From contig NW_006763141.1 of NCBI RefSeq assembly GCF_000264905.1, forward strand, positions 22,244-86,243: a DNA stretch of 64,000 nucleotides, written 5' to 3'. The translations under genes were made by a program, and so were the position numbers. This DNA comes from Stereum hirsutum FP-91666 SS1. Taxonomy: Eukaryota > Basidiomycota > Agaricomycetes > Russulales > Stereaceae. This document shows positions 25,917-37,502 of the stretch, piece after piece. The notes under the pieces are model-generated. The model searched no databases. It was not told the origin of the DNA and saw nothing but the letters and a program-made list of their open reading frames with translations. Each line of letters starts with the position of its first letter. Position 1 is the first letter of the stretch.

Positions 25917-27842
25917 CTACCCACCCTGTGCGATGAAATGATACAGCGTGTCAGACATGACAGAGGCGAAATGAGAGTGTTCAGTGGCATACATGGGTAA
26001 ATTGGTCTGACAATTGAGGGGTGTCTGTATCTGTGTGTGTTCTCCTGCCGCCAGGCCTGATCGCATTAGACTAAGATTACCAGAAGGAATCGCGAAGTCG
26101 AGGGTTGACATAACTTGAGTGCTCCCTCTAACGTAATCACGGGCATTCAGATTTGCGAGGAATGTGCTAAAATATAGGGAGCAAAAGGGTAGCTCCGTGA
26201 TTGTATAGTAGAGAGTTGTGGGCGAGGCGGCCAACTGCGGTGATTCAGATCCATGAGCGAGTTGATACAAATTCTGCATGGAATACACTTACCAGGATGA
26301 GTGTGACTGACGCTGTGATCGCAGTAAGAAGTGTGCTGTTTACGATTAGCACAATGACCCGATTAATCATCTGTTTCGATCTGGAATAAGGACATGTTCG
26401 TCAGGATGGAAGGATCATGTCAGACGTCAACACAAGATACTGACCTCTTGAGCTGGGGGTTTTTCATATCAGCGAGTGTCCAAACCATAATAACAGCAAC
26501 GGCGATGTCCACGGCAACTGAAGCAGCCCGTATGGATAGATTGATGTTCTGTCATGTTGCTCGCATCAATCACTATTTCAATTGCCCAGAGAGCCACTTA
26601 CGAGTTCACGCGGGGTGGAGAGCGTGGTGATTCGTCGTCCGTATCTAGATACATAGTGAAAGTCAATTCTAGTACTTATACTCAGAAGAGCCAGATTCAG
26701 ATACCCGAATACAAGGTATACTTAGTATAAGTCCATTCGTTAGTGCATCGACTTAGAATTGCACACGAGTGGACACACTAATTATCCCGACTATACTTAT
26801 TATATCGATTAACGGTGTCTTTGATTTAGTGAGTCGGAAGGGTACACACCTACGTCCCAGGAGGCGAGGACAACCTATGCAAGGCCACTATGACTTTCAC
26901 GGTACAAATCTCTGAGAGGAAGCTTGCGTACAAGGAAGATAGGTAATATCCAGTGTTTTTTGTTGACTAGAACAAATTGCTCGATTCGGGAGGATGAAGA
27001 TTCGAATGAGGAGTAACATACCCAGGTATATTCTTCGAATGAACCATAATTGGACGATGTAAACAACTGCTGCCTATCAAATGGTCGATATGAGCTCGTG
27101 AATTGCATGCCGGGTGACTACTCTCATACTTCGATGGCGGAATGATCCTGAAGAGTGTCAACGTGGAGCAAGATATCTCAAAGATAGAGCAAACATACCA
27201 TTAGTTCTCTGGCCAAAGTCAGACAGAGGTATTCAGTGAATGATATCGAACAGGATTTCAAGGCGTACATTTGTTGTTGATTCAGGAGAGACAAATCTCC
27301 CCAGTTTCGTACGAGTACCTTGAAGTCTGTTGCTCTTGTGAGTTATTTCACCTTCTAACCGTGAAAAGTGAGGACACACTCGACTTGATAATCATGACCT
27401 CGCTCGCGGTATCCAAACACCTAGATCCAGACGGACATCTTGAGTCTACCCACTTCTCTGAGCAGGGACACGACAGGTGTAGCAGCAATCTCACCATAGG
27501 AAAGCTACCTGTATTTGGCATCAATGGATCGTTCGTGACATATTTAATGAAACGGAGTTACCAAAGCCTTTAACGCTCCATGGTCCATACCACAGCTGGA
27601 CAGGGAGTGAGGCAGTGTCAGCATCAAACCTCACAGACAGACAGCTTGGCACTCACTTCATGAAATAGAGGAAGCTTTAGTTGGTAGCGGTCAAAATCCT
27701 GGGCTATTCGATATGATTAGAAGATTGCGCACGTTTGAAAACTCGAACACCCCCAAATGACTGCCGATAAGAACGATCCGACCAAGACAGCACCGAACGT
27801 GGACATAAGGTCGAGTATAACTGGATTCTCAGGTGTGGCCAT
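25917..27842 (-). CDS. DUF6534-type seven-helix membrane protein
   Basis: The family is abundant in Agaricomycetes and has no established function. The start at 27842 (MATPENPVILDLMSTFG) leads into a first membrane helix (GAVLVGSFLSAVIWG). Further blocks on the minus strand are DRYQLKLPLFHE, VVWTMER, a helix with VVYIVQLWFIRRIYL near 27050, NKKHWILPIF near 26960, VAVDIAVAVIMVWTLADMKN near 26500, and the diagnostic C-terminal block: INRVIVLIVNSTLLTAI, then SPTTLYYTITEL, then FSTFLANLNARDYVRG near 26150. The tail to 25917 is hydrophilic. Introns are many and short. The stretch between about 27650 and 27150 is hard to join without stops or very short introns, so the exact exon set is unresolved and the gene could be damaged. 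The family call is firmer than the structure. Confidence 0.65.
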
Positions 27843-28707
27843 AGCTGTCGGGGGTGATAACGATGTACTGAACACTGTAGTTGTATGTGGGTACGTTGTC
27901 GGCTGGATCGAAGGTTGACTTGCGTGGGGCGACAGGAAGCGCCCAGGCTGTACTAAATTATAAGTCATGTTACGGCGCAATGATGGGTGATGCGAGAAAA
28001 GAAACCTTTGTATCACTTGACAAGCTTGACAGGCTCGTCAGTAGTTATTATTTATAACGCGGCCATTTCATTGCTTTTTCTTTAAAAAAACACCAGTACC
28101 TATCTGAGGTCGTCACACACTTGAAGCATCAAAGGCAATTTAGATTCGATGGTGCTTCAATCTATATTTGTGTGTATAAAAGCGGGAGAAGGTACTCCAT
28201 TCTTGATCTTTGCCTGGGTAACGCGGAGCGCGCGAAGATGTTATTGTGGGTGATGCTATGCAATGGCGGGTGCCTAGTAGAGTTCGCGAGTAGTCGCTGA
28301 CTGCAGACCGTTCACATCATGATTTCCTAGAATGGACCTACTAGTACTGGCAGATACTAGTCAATACTCTTCCATGGTCGTCCCCATAACTCTACCTGCC
28401 AGGCATTGATATATCTTGGTACAAGGAAAATCAGACGGTAAGCAGGAGCACAACTAGCGATGAACAAGATCAAGGTTGATGCGATAGTGTCCTCGGCGTC
28501 GGCATGAGAGGAGAGACGCCATGTCTGCACCGTGAAACGCTTGTAACCGCAATCTGGCCAACAAAGTTGTTTGCTGCTGTTTTGCAACGTCAAGCGCCAC
28601 AGTAGTTGCACACAGACACCCCTAACCCCATTTTAGGTGCATGTCCGTCGGTTCTGTGTATGATATGAATCATTGTACTTCCTCTTGCACGTTATAGTTC
28701 GACGACA
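27843..28707. other. Divergent promoter region
   Basis: This 865-bp interval separates the divergent starts of the DUF6534 gene and ARMT1. An AT-rich patch with a run of A lies around 28045-28095, and TATAAAAG at about 28175 could serve as a TATA box, although it is more than 500 bp from the ARMT1 start. No coding sequence is seen. Confidence 0.4.
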
Positions 28708-31260
28708 ATGTACGAGGCTCCCTACCCTCCTTACGACCCCGTCGACACATCAGGGTACGCATTGTACAGTCCTTGATATATGGCATCTCCTCATTCCCCT
28801 ATTCTCTAGTTTCTCGTGAGTCTACCACTCCGCTTTGCTCGACCGACAGCGCGTCCATATGTATGGCGTTCACTTCGTGCGCCTCTAGTTATCAAACAGT
28901 GGTCAAGCGATGGCCCGTCATATTGACCGGAATCATTGACACAATCTATCGCACTAATCACGACCTGTCATTGTCGTCTGATCCTGACATGTCCAAACTT
29001 GGCGATGTATCTGCGGTGGACCAGGAAACGCGCGAAAGGATCGAGGAAGGGAAGAGACTGATTGAGAAGTTAAGCAAGTTGAAGTATGAGATGGGCAGGG
29101 ATAGGCCTCTGGAGTGCGTAATATCCGTGTGCGACATCAACTCGGTGTTTTATAGCTTCGTCATTATCCTGCAGAGCTGTTCCGGATGACGGGGAACCCT
29201 TGGTGAAGGTGTACAACGATGAACTAGAGAAACTCTCGAGCCAAGGAAAAGGGACGTGGTTCACGGCACCTTGGCTGTATGCTGAGTGAGCTACACTTTC
29301 GGCTCGGCTCATGAACGTCGACTGACCGACGCATCTTTACGTCGTGCGTAGATGCTACTTGTGAGCAGTCTCCACATCGAGCAGTCTTCCCAGGATGGCT
29401 CATGTCTTCAAAGATACCGTTTTCTCCGTGCCTACTTCTCCCGGACTAAGTACTGGCGTACCTTTGACCCGTTCCGAGGCCAGAAGGAATCCACATTTCA
29501 AGCTAGTGGTACGGCGATATACCGTACGTAGCACATGTATCTCCCCTTGACTGCGAACGATGTACTCACGGGTGCATCCGACTCAGAGCTTGCCACAACA
29601 ATGCATGAATTGGAGGCCGAAAAATCTGCCCTGATATCTGATCCGGACAAGCTGGTCATCATCTTCCGAGAGATGATTCAGATGTGTCTATGGTATGCCA
29701 AATGTTCGCTCTTTATCGACGTTTGTAGTTGTACTCACGCTCTGGCCTTAGGGGTAATGCTACCGTGAGTCTTGCCGCTTTTTTTATTCCCCTCGGCAAT
29801 GAGTATAACGTTCTACTTCTAGGATCTATCTCTGTTGACTCACATGTCCCACTCGGACATACAAGATCTTCAGACAGTCGGCAAGGATGCCCAAGCCGCT
29901 CGCAAAGAGTTCATACTGAAAGATGACCAAGAGCGTGTCTGGGATCATATCAAGACCCTCTCCCCGGATTCCCGAGTCGACTTTGTGCTGGATAATGGTA
30001 GGCCGACACTGATCTCTCATTGTGTAGTAGTCCGCGCCTGACTTTAGACTCTACAGCTGGTTTTGAGGTAGATGTTTGTCATTCGCGTTGATGTGGTAGG
30101 CTAACGATCCTTGAAGCTTTTCACAGACTTCGTTTTCGCCGACTTTCTCGTAACATACACGCCTTACGTTTCTCGCGTCGTTTTCCAGTACGTTCCTCTT
30201 TCTCGTCCCCTCCTGATTCGCTTCTGAACTTACCACCTTTCGTTCACTAAGTCCAAAAATCATTCCCTGGTTTGTCTCCGATGTCACGCCCACCGACTTC
30301 AAACAAACCTTCGCCTCCCTTCTCTCTCCCGCATTCTTCCCTTCATCTCCTACTGCCTCCTCGAAGCCATCACCTTCACAACAGCACCTACACGCCATGG
30401 TGCTCCGCTGGCAATCGTACCTCGAGAACGGTATATTCGCTCTCTCTGTTCCGCTTGATACACCATTAGGCGGCGACGTCACCGTGGGTACAAATGGACA
30501 GAAGAATGTGGTCGTGAATTTGGAGAAGAATGGTGTCAATGAAGCAAGCTTTTGGACGGGTCCATGGCCATATTGGGATATGAAGGAATTGGCTCCAGAG
30601 CTTTGGACAACGTTGAGTGAGAGTGGTCTTGTCATTTTTAAGGTCGGTCTCCGACATGGGAAACGTTATGCACAGTCACTCACTACGCTATGTTTTCGTG
30701 ATCACCCCCGTAGGGAGACCTCAAGTGAGTTTTTGGTTCTTGAACCACATGGACGGAGGAGATTGATAGCACATCTTGCTTCCTTGTTATACTCCTGCAG
30801 CTACCGAAAGTATGCACCGGGCACTGTCCCTTATCTTTATTGTTAGTCTGAGCTCACCGTCGACGTTTAATCCATCTAGGTTAACCGGTGATATCAAGTG
30901 GCCTGTCTCCACGCCCTTCGAGATCGCCGTTGGTACGTCATTAATCTTCACTTCAATAAGCTACTCTTTGTTCTGATACATTCATGGCCCTATCCACAGG
31001 TCCACTCGCCGGCTCATTCCCTCTTCTCAGCCTGCGAACCAATAAAGCAGACGTGGCAGTTGGTGTACCTCAAGCTGTGGCAGACGAGCTGGACAAGAAG
31101 GGCGAGAAATGGAGAGTCAGTGGAAAGTACGTTTTTACATTCCTCTCTGGAGCCGTGTCGTATGTGAGCGTATTGCCCGAGACGTCGATGTTGATCGCCC
31201 GTCTTCTATCGGTTCAGATACGCGCTAGTATCGTTCATTCCCAAAGGATCTCAAGCATAG
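28708..31260 (+). CDS. ARMT1: ARMT1/DUF89 metal-dependent damage-control phosphatase, 17 exons with microexons
   Basis: Family members dephosphorylate sugar phosphates and other damaged phospho-metabolites; a protein carboxyl-methyltransferase activity was also proposed for the human homologue. A 17-exon model keeps frame to a stop at 31260 and gives 505 aa. Exons: 28708-28754, 28810-28815, 28889-29113, 29175-29285, 29352-29360, 29414-29523, 29587-29692, 29752-29764, 29823-29997, 30057-30067, 30117-30187, 30252-30642, 30714-30724, 30801-30809, 30880-30932, 31000-31126 and 31218-31260. Recognised motifs are TVVKRWPVILTGIID, TWFTAPWLYAECYLYR, the metal-site LDNAGFELFTD, IPWFVSDVTPTDF, FKGDLNYRKLTGD and LRTNKAD, all in family order. 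Six exons are only 6-13 nt, and they encode parts of conserved motifs (GF/S, ECYLY, WGNAT, AGFE, GDLN, YRK). Yeast Hrt2 (YMR027W) is the corresponding protein. Confidence 0.9.
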
Positions 31261-32210
31261 CTATCGATCAGGAAGTGTAGAACAAAGAAAATTCTAGAGT
31301 ACGCCTATCGTTTGTTTATCCGAGTGGGGTAGTATCATGCTGACTTTGATCGGTATAGATAGAGACGCAGTGCGCAGAAAGAATATCCTGAATGTAGCCA
31401 TCTCGTGTAACGGAGCATAGAAAAAGGTGTAGTCTAGAGAAGTAACAATGAGGTTCTTTCAGATCCATGTCACGAGGGCTTCAATAATAGACCAATGCGG
31501 TGGGATCATCTAGTTCTCCCAGATCGATACGGTCCGGGGGAAATGGATGGACCAGAGAGTTCGATGTCGAATACATGGTGTGCTATGTCAGATGATCCAG
31601 GTATGCGAGAGAAGTTGGGTGACTACGTCTATAAAATGTGTGTCCTTAGAACCTTGCGTTACCTTGCTCAATCTTGAGATTTGTGCTATCAAGAACAAAC
31701 TCTTGTTATCATGGATCAACAACAGCGAGGCCTAGTAGTAGGCTACGACGGGCGTTTGTTCTCAAATAAGTCGGTTTGTCTTTGCTCAGCTCTTTTCAAG
31801 TGGTTCTTGGTGGGCGTTCACAGTCGTCCAGTTCTAACCAGGCTGAAGACAATCAAAGAACCTAGATTTCATTTCGCAATACCTGAGGGTGGGGAATTGA
31901 ATGGTTACGCATGAACTGAACGTTGGACGCGGATGGTAGCCTCTTGTTTGAGCCATAACAAGAACTATGGAACAAATATCGAAAACCAACAGAGTACTAG
32001 TGCTACCATAGGTTTGGAATGGTGGGCCGTTCGAACAACACAATGAAGAAGGGGAAGGCCGGTGCCATAACGGAAAGACAGTGCGAAAGGCCATAGAGGG
32101 ATGAACAATAAATAAAATCGAAAACAATGAAAAACGGTTGTGGGCGGATGAGGTTCAGGCGCAATAACGACAGGATATGGGTGGTTTTTACGACCCAAGA
32201 TATGTATGTC
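31261..32210. other. Intergenic interval without a supported gene
   Basis: This 950-bp stretch lies between the ARMT1 stop and the 3' end of the secreted-protein gene. Short open frames on both strands show no motif, signal peptide or splice support. Confidence 0.4.
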
Positions 32211-32620
32211 CTATCTCAATCGGTGGTGGCAATAGAAGTGGCGGCCGGCGCTTGAACAGCAGATAAACTGGCTGGCAGAACGGTGCTGTCCAAGGAGGAC
32301 GAGGTGGGTGCCAACTCTTCGACCTGTTCCACGTCTCGAGCTCAATGATACAGCATTACGGTCTAGTGCATCGAGGAAACATACTGGTATGAGAGCACCT
32401 CGGCAGTCTGACATGCACATCCTGCTCCAGTATGAAGAGGATCTCAAGCCACGCAAGAAGCCCATGCCAGCATGCGGTGGCAACGGAGTAGCGAGCGCAT
32501 TATCAACTGCCATGTAACCAGATCATTAGTCCATCGTAGGTTAACGTTCGTAATGACAGCGGACTTACGCTGAAGGAGAGAAACCATGAACAAAAGAGCG
32601 AGGGAGATGTCAAAGCGCAT
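32211..32620 (-). CDS. Small secreted cysteine-containing protein
   Basis: Two exons (32620-32569 and 32506-32211) keep frame across a 62-nt GTAAGT...GGCAG intron and give 115 aa. The N-terminus MRFDISLALLFMVSLL is a clear signal peptide, with a likely cut after the Ala of DNALA. The mature part is about 90 aa, basic (many Arg and His), with six Cys in MCMSDC, VCF, ICC and FYC. I do not recognise a family. Size, signal peptide and cysteine content fit the small secreted proteins common in mushroom-forming fungi, some of which act as effectors or developmental signals. Any such role here is inference. It stands alone in gene-poor DNA. Confidence 0.65.
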
Positions 32621-35600
32621 TATATGACAGTCGGGAGATTGCAGAGAATTGAGCTGGGTCGGGGCAGGTTTGTCGAAGGGGCCTGTTTGATTGTGTTTGC
32701 ACCAGTAGCTCTCGAGCCCTTCTTATACCAGACTTGAAGTCATTCGACTTGGCCCAGGCAGATGGATAGACGGACGGCAATAAAATCTCGGTGGCGAAAG
32801 TCCAAATGGGCTTAAAGTTACTGGTAAGCGACCCGTACAACCGCACATGGTTTACTACACGACCGGTCGGACAGAGAATCAATGTTGACGATCGTCGTAC
32901 ATGCCCACGGATGATTTTGCCAGAACCCATAAATATGAATATACAAAAACATTCTATATTAGATTATCAACACACGCATGTCGGCCACCTGAGTGACGAG
33001 TCCACTTGAGCTAAGAGCTCTTGTACATCGCCGCGTACAATGTGCTCTTGAATAGGAGTGGATTTCAAAGTCTCTCCAGCACCGCTCGTTTCGAAACACG
33101 GGTGGCGGAGATTCCCAGAATCAACGCGGCGCGTAACGTTGATGCGTAGTAGACGACGCAGTTTGCCATCACATCGTGAAGATGCACAGGTAGAGATGCA
33201 CGTACGTGAAATGTTCCCAACCCCCTTGGCCACTGAACCTACACGTCCGCGTAACCAAGCTCCCCACATCAGAACACGCACGTCAAGGCTTCGCTTTGTC
33301 GGGTGCCGACGCTAGAAAGCAAACACAAGAAGGTCAACTCAGCATCGCCTGCTCGCCTATCACAAGGAAATCAAATCAGATGGTTGTCAGCTCTAGAAAT
33401 GGTAGATTGAATGAACGGACGAAAGAGTTGATCGTTTTATTTCAGCGCCTTCAACCCAACGCGAGGCGAATGCCGGAAAGTGGGAGACGTCATCAGTCCT
33501 GAAACTGTGATCTCGTTTGAGACCTTGAGAACTCTCCATTGAGTCCAGAAAAGCCCAGACAGCTTCATGGTGTGAACCGCATGTCGTATGCAACGAGCAC
33601 AGATAACACAGAGTTGTTGTTTCGTGGAGTGGATAGAGCGAGAGCGTGAGCGTGAGCCCGAGGCCGAGCAAGAAATTGCGCGACCCAGATGATGTTTGGC
33701 ACGCAGGGTACAATCCACGACCTTCCAGTTGATATTCACACTATCATAGGTTGGAGCGCAGTGAAAAGTATAGCTGCTGTGATATGTGGGGCCGCGTCTG
33801 CTACAGATGCAAGATGGATGAGTTCAAGCTTGGTTCAAGCCAAGTTCGAAAGTTCGACCACGTCCGGCGACTTGGACAGCGGAGTTTGAATCTTATATTA
33901 GAGTCCGATTCTCCCCGATGTCCGTCGCGTATGGCGCCACTGTTCCTCCTCCACCCAACCTCCACCTCCACATTCTTTCATTAGCCATGTCTTGGGCGTT
34001 ATGATAGATGAACATCGTGCAGTCCTTTCACACCTCTCTCGTCTTCAGAACGTTTTTATGAATGTGTAAAGAGGAAACACTTAGATCGCTGAATATCGGT
34101 GAACCACTAGCAGGCCCAAAACGCTTTGCCGAGTACTTCAGACTGGGTGCTCATCGTCTTTGTCCCTATTGCAACGGGGTGAGCGTATTATGAGACACAT
34201 CTCCCTCGTCGGGCGCTGTCGTCCAAACTCTCGCCCCACTCATGCGTGTCGTCGATGCGACAGGGACTGTGCCACCATTCACCAGCGCTTACTTGCACAC
34301 AGGCTACTACAATAGCATCGATAATCTCGCCCTGCTATCGCCAGTTATCAGAGGTGCTCTTGCGGCTTTCATCTTACATGTCGGATTTTCCCAACCTCTA
34401 CTCCTTCTGGCATGGCCGTCCTCATTGAAAATGCATGCCCGCTAACCGCCGCATCCTCGCAAGAACCTAGGCGTCTAGCTGTTCGTTTCCTCTGATAGCT
34501 TACCACGGTTTGAGGCAGAATAATTAATATCGGTACAACCCTTCCAAAGCTTCCAGGCCTCAAAACGCTATCGTGCTCTTGAACTCCACTTTAATGTTGC
34601 TCCTATGTGTTCAGATCGGCCTAGCTGGTTCTTCTATCGGATCCGAGTCCTATATCCATCGTCTTCCAACTATTTCTAGGTCGAACCATCGTACCAAATT
34701 CCGAGAACAGTCGCTGATCAGAAGACGTTTCATTTCGATAACGGTGAGCTTTGAACTCTGTGAACCTTACCGGAGCCAGTACAGGCAACCCTTCTTTCAT
34801 AGTCCTATCTTCGCCGTGAGTCTTCATAAGTTTCGTCTGGTATCTAAAACTGTACTTTGTATCACTCAATTGCTTACAGCTTGCGATACGATTCTATGCA
34901 GGCTGCAACGGCGGGGATATCTTTCGTTCCCCTTGTTTCGTCATTTATAAGGCGCGCGGAACAGTCAGTCGGATAGAGAGGCGATCTAGGACCTGTGCGC
35001 TCCGAAGTGGGATTTCGGTCCATCATCTGTCCTTCCTTTTCGACATTCGTACCGAATAATAGACCCCCTCTTGCATGCCTGGACGCGAGTGAGACTTGGT
35101 CACGAGCCGGAAATGTCAAGTCAGCGACCAAGACGATTACAAGTATGACGCAGTAGTTCTCATCCGACTCCATATCATTGATGTGGTAGCATAACGGTGG
35201 CGCTATACTGAGATCTCAGAGACGTAAACATCCCGTCCTAGAGTTCTGGGGGAAACCTGGAGGCGAGCTGAAGCGCGTTTGGTTGAAGTGGGCCACGGAG
35301 GGATGTTTGCAGTACTCGTTGTTCTGTTCTGTCCTTTGAATGAAGACTCCACGAAGTAAATATGGATGCTATCACCACCAAAATAACCATGATTGCTGGG
35401 ACATTCCGGATAAGAGGGTACCCGAGAAGACAGCGAGAAACGGAAAGGGGAAAGACGGCGGATGGGAAAGAGTCGCGAGATCACGTGGCTGCCTGTCTCG
35501 CTAGGGAGCCACGACTGAAAGGGACTCGCGACTCCTGCCCTCGACCTCCACCCTCACCTCCTCAGTCACTATAAAGACCGCCTTACCCTCAGCCCTCCCC

Positions 35601-35679
35601 CCTCCTGCTCTTCCTCCCCCCTCCCACATACCTACGACTACCGTCTGCATTGTCTTTACCCGAGCGAGAGAAAGTCAGC
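32621..35679. other. Gene-poor interval
   Basis: I find no gene I can support in about 3 kb. Candidates looked at were a minus frame 33739-33393 containing a GAGCGT/GAGCCC-rich purine repeat, a plus frame near 34240-34445, and a minus 99-codon frame at 35173-34874 with a hydrophobic start (CVILVIVLVADL). None has motifs or splice support. The last 150 bp before 35680 is a pyrimidine-rich leader (about 35530-35650) typical of fungal promoters. A TATAAAG box lies at 35570-35576, about 105 bp before the NAA30 start. Confidence 0.4.
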
Positions 35680-36800
35680 ATGGAGGACATCGTCTACCGT
35701 CCTTATAATGGTGAATCAGACTTGCAGCATATCATTGCACTTGTTCAGAATGAGCTCAGCGAGCCATATGTCATTTACACTTACCGGTACTTCCTCCACC
35801 AGTGGTAAGTCTTCTCACATGTAGGTCATTGGGCAGGGCAATATTTAATGACGTTTCACAGGCCTCAGCTTTCTTTCCTTGTACGTGCGGCCGTCGGAGT
35901 CAGACAGGAGTTTTCGACTTATCATACGTTTTCCTTTAGGCATATCCAGCAGATGCCACCGCTAGCTCCGCACCTATTGGCGTGATAGTCTGCAAGCAGA
36001 GCATGCACCGCGAGCGCACCAACCGTGGCTATATCGCTATGCTGAGCGTATCTAAGTCCTGGCGCAAGCGTGGAATAGGTACGTGCGCCTAATTCACACG
36101 TCTTCACCCACCCGCTCACAAGTCCTTGCTCTCTTCTACTTTGCCTATGGCCACGCAATGTCACTTTATCCCGGATCGGATGTCGGATTCAATTGGACCC
36201 GTATTGGACGTGTTGTTGTCGCGTTGTTGTCGCGTCGGCGTGCCGTGACCTGCACATGCGCGCGCTTCTAATCGTTGTTGGGGTCGAACGTGCGTAGCCA
36301 GCGCTCTCGTACGCCACTCCATGGAGGCCATGAAGTCCAGTGGCGTCGAAGAAGTATGTCCTATCATGAGCTTTGTTCCTGTTCCCTCCTTCTCAACAAC
36401 ATCTGTCTTCTTTGTTGCCAACTACATCCAGATCGTCCTTGAGACCGAACACGACAACGCTGCTGCCCTTTCCCTCTACGCCTCCCTTGGCTTCGTCCGT
36501 GAGAAACGTCTTCACCGTTTCTATCTCAATGGCAAAGACGCTTTCCGTCTTATCCTTGCTCTCGACCCGTCCTCCCCCAAGAACGGCATCCCGATACGTT
36601 TGAAAGATGCTCGGGCGGACAGCTCCGGCGCGGGCAGCAGCTTGGGTAGCGAGAGCACGCTGAGTGCGGATGGTGACGACGATGAAGAGGAGCCGAACGT
36701 GGGGAACTTGGCGAAGTTGAGGTGGAAGGTGAGCAACCTGAGGGCTTCGAGGATGGTGGCGATGTGGGCGCCCGATGAAGACTACGTGTCGGGTCGCTGA
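35680..36800 (+). CDS. NAA30: NatC N-alpha-acetyltransferase catalytic subunit
   Basis: NAA30 (yeast Mak3) acetylates N-termini beginning Met-Leu, Met-Ile, Met-Phe or Met-Trp, together with Naa35 and Naa38. Five exons keep frame: 35680-35804, 35862-35880 (19 nt), 35940-36078, 36298-36353 and 36432-36800, giving 235 aa. The GNAT fold shows [25 protein letters not shown] at the N-terminus, [21 protein letters not shown] with the acetyl-CoA-binding RxxGxA signature (here RKRGIA), and the hallmark [19 protein letters not shown] followed by [18 protein letters not shown] Ser/Asp/Glu-rich extension of about 85 residues follows, longer than in yeast. The third intron (36079-36297, 219 nt) is unusually long for this genome and contains a short direct repeat of GTTGTTGTCGC. 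Confidence 0.92.
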
Positions 36801-37502
36801 ATGATGACTGTGATCGAACACTTTCTTCGTCTCTTGGAGATTATGGAATCCCCGCATATCCCCAACTGTTTCTTGCTGACGCGAAGTCTTCCATGCTACT
36901 CTTCGTCGTCGATGTCTTGCAATGTCCTTCTTCCTTTTTCTCTTCATTCTCCTCATTGTATCACCTCTTCAAATTCCTTCCTCTCTGTTCTTCTTGGGCT
37001 TGCAATCTTCTCGCCTTTTTTTCCTACTGGTCTCCATATCTCCCTGTTCTCATTCAATATGTGATAAGACTGTACTAGTTAATGCTCCCTGTGTCTCGTC
37101 TCTTCTGTCCCGTTCCTCTTCGTCCCATTTCTTTTCGTCTCCTTTGTACGACAACTTGTGCCCTCCACTCATATTATACATACGTACGATTGATACCCGT
37201 ATCAACGAACATTTCCTGCAGCTTCCCACAACCAAGGCTTGCACATGCATGCCCTCTCGCTTGTTCCCATGTAGCAAACCTGTTGACTCTCGGGGGGACG
37301 TAACTGTCAGGTCCTGGGTACGTCTTGGTCTTGCACGCAAGTGTTCGAATCGTCTATAATACATGGTGCATATGGTTTCCAATGGCACTTCTCGTACCCT
37401 CTGCGGTGCAAATCGGTTGTATCATTCTAAGGCCACATACCATCTTGAGCAGGGAAATTCGCTGGCAGCATAGAGGAGTTTTGACGTACTTCACCGATTG
37501 AT
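36801..37502. other. Convergent 3' intergenic region
   Basis: This 702-bp T-rich interval lies between the stop codons of NAA30 (plus) and the F-box gene (minus). It presumably holds 3' UTRs. No gene is seen. Confidence 0.45.
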
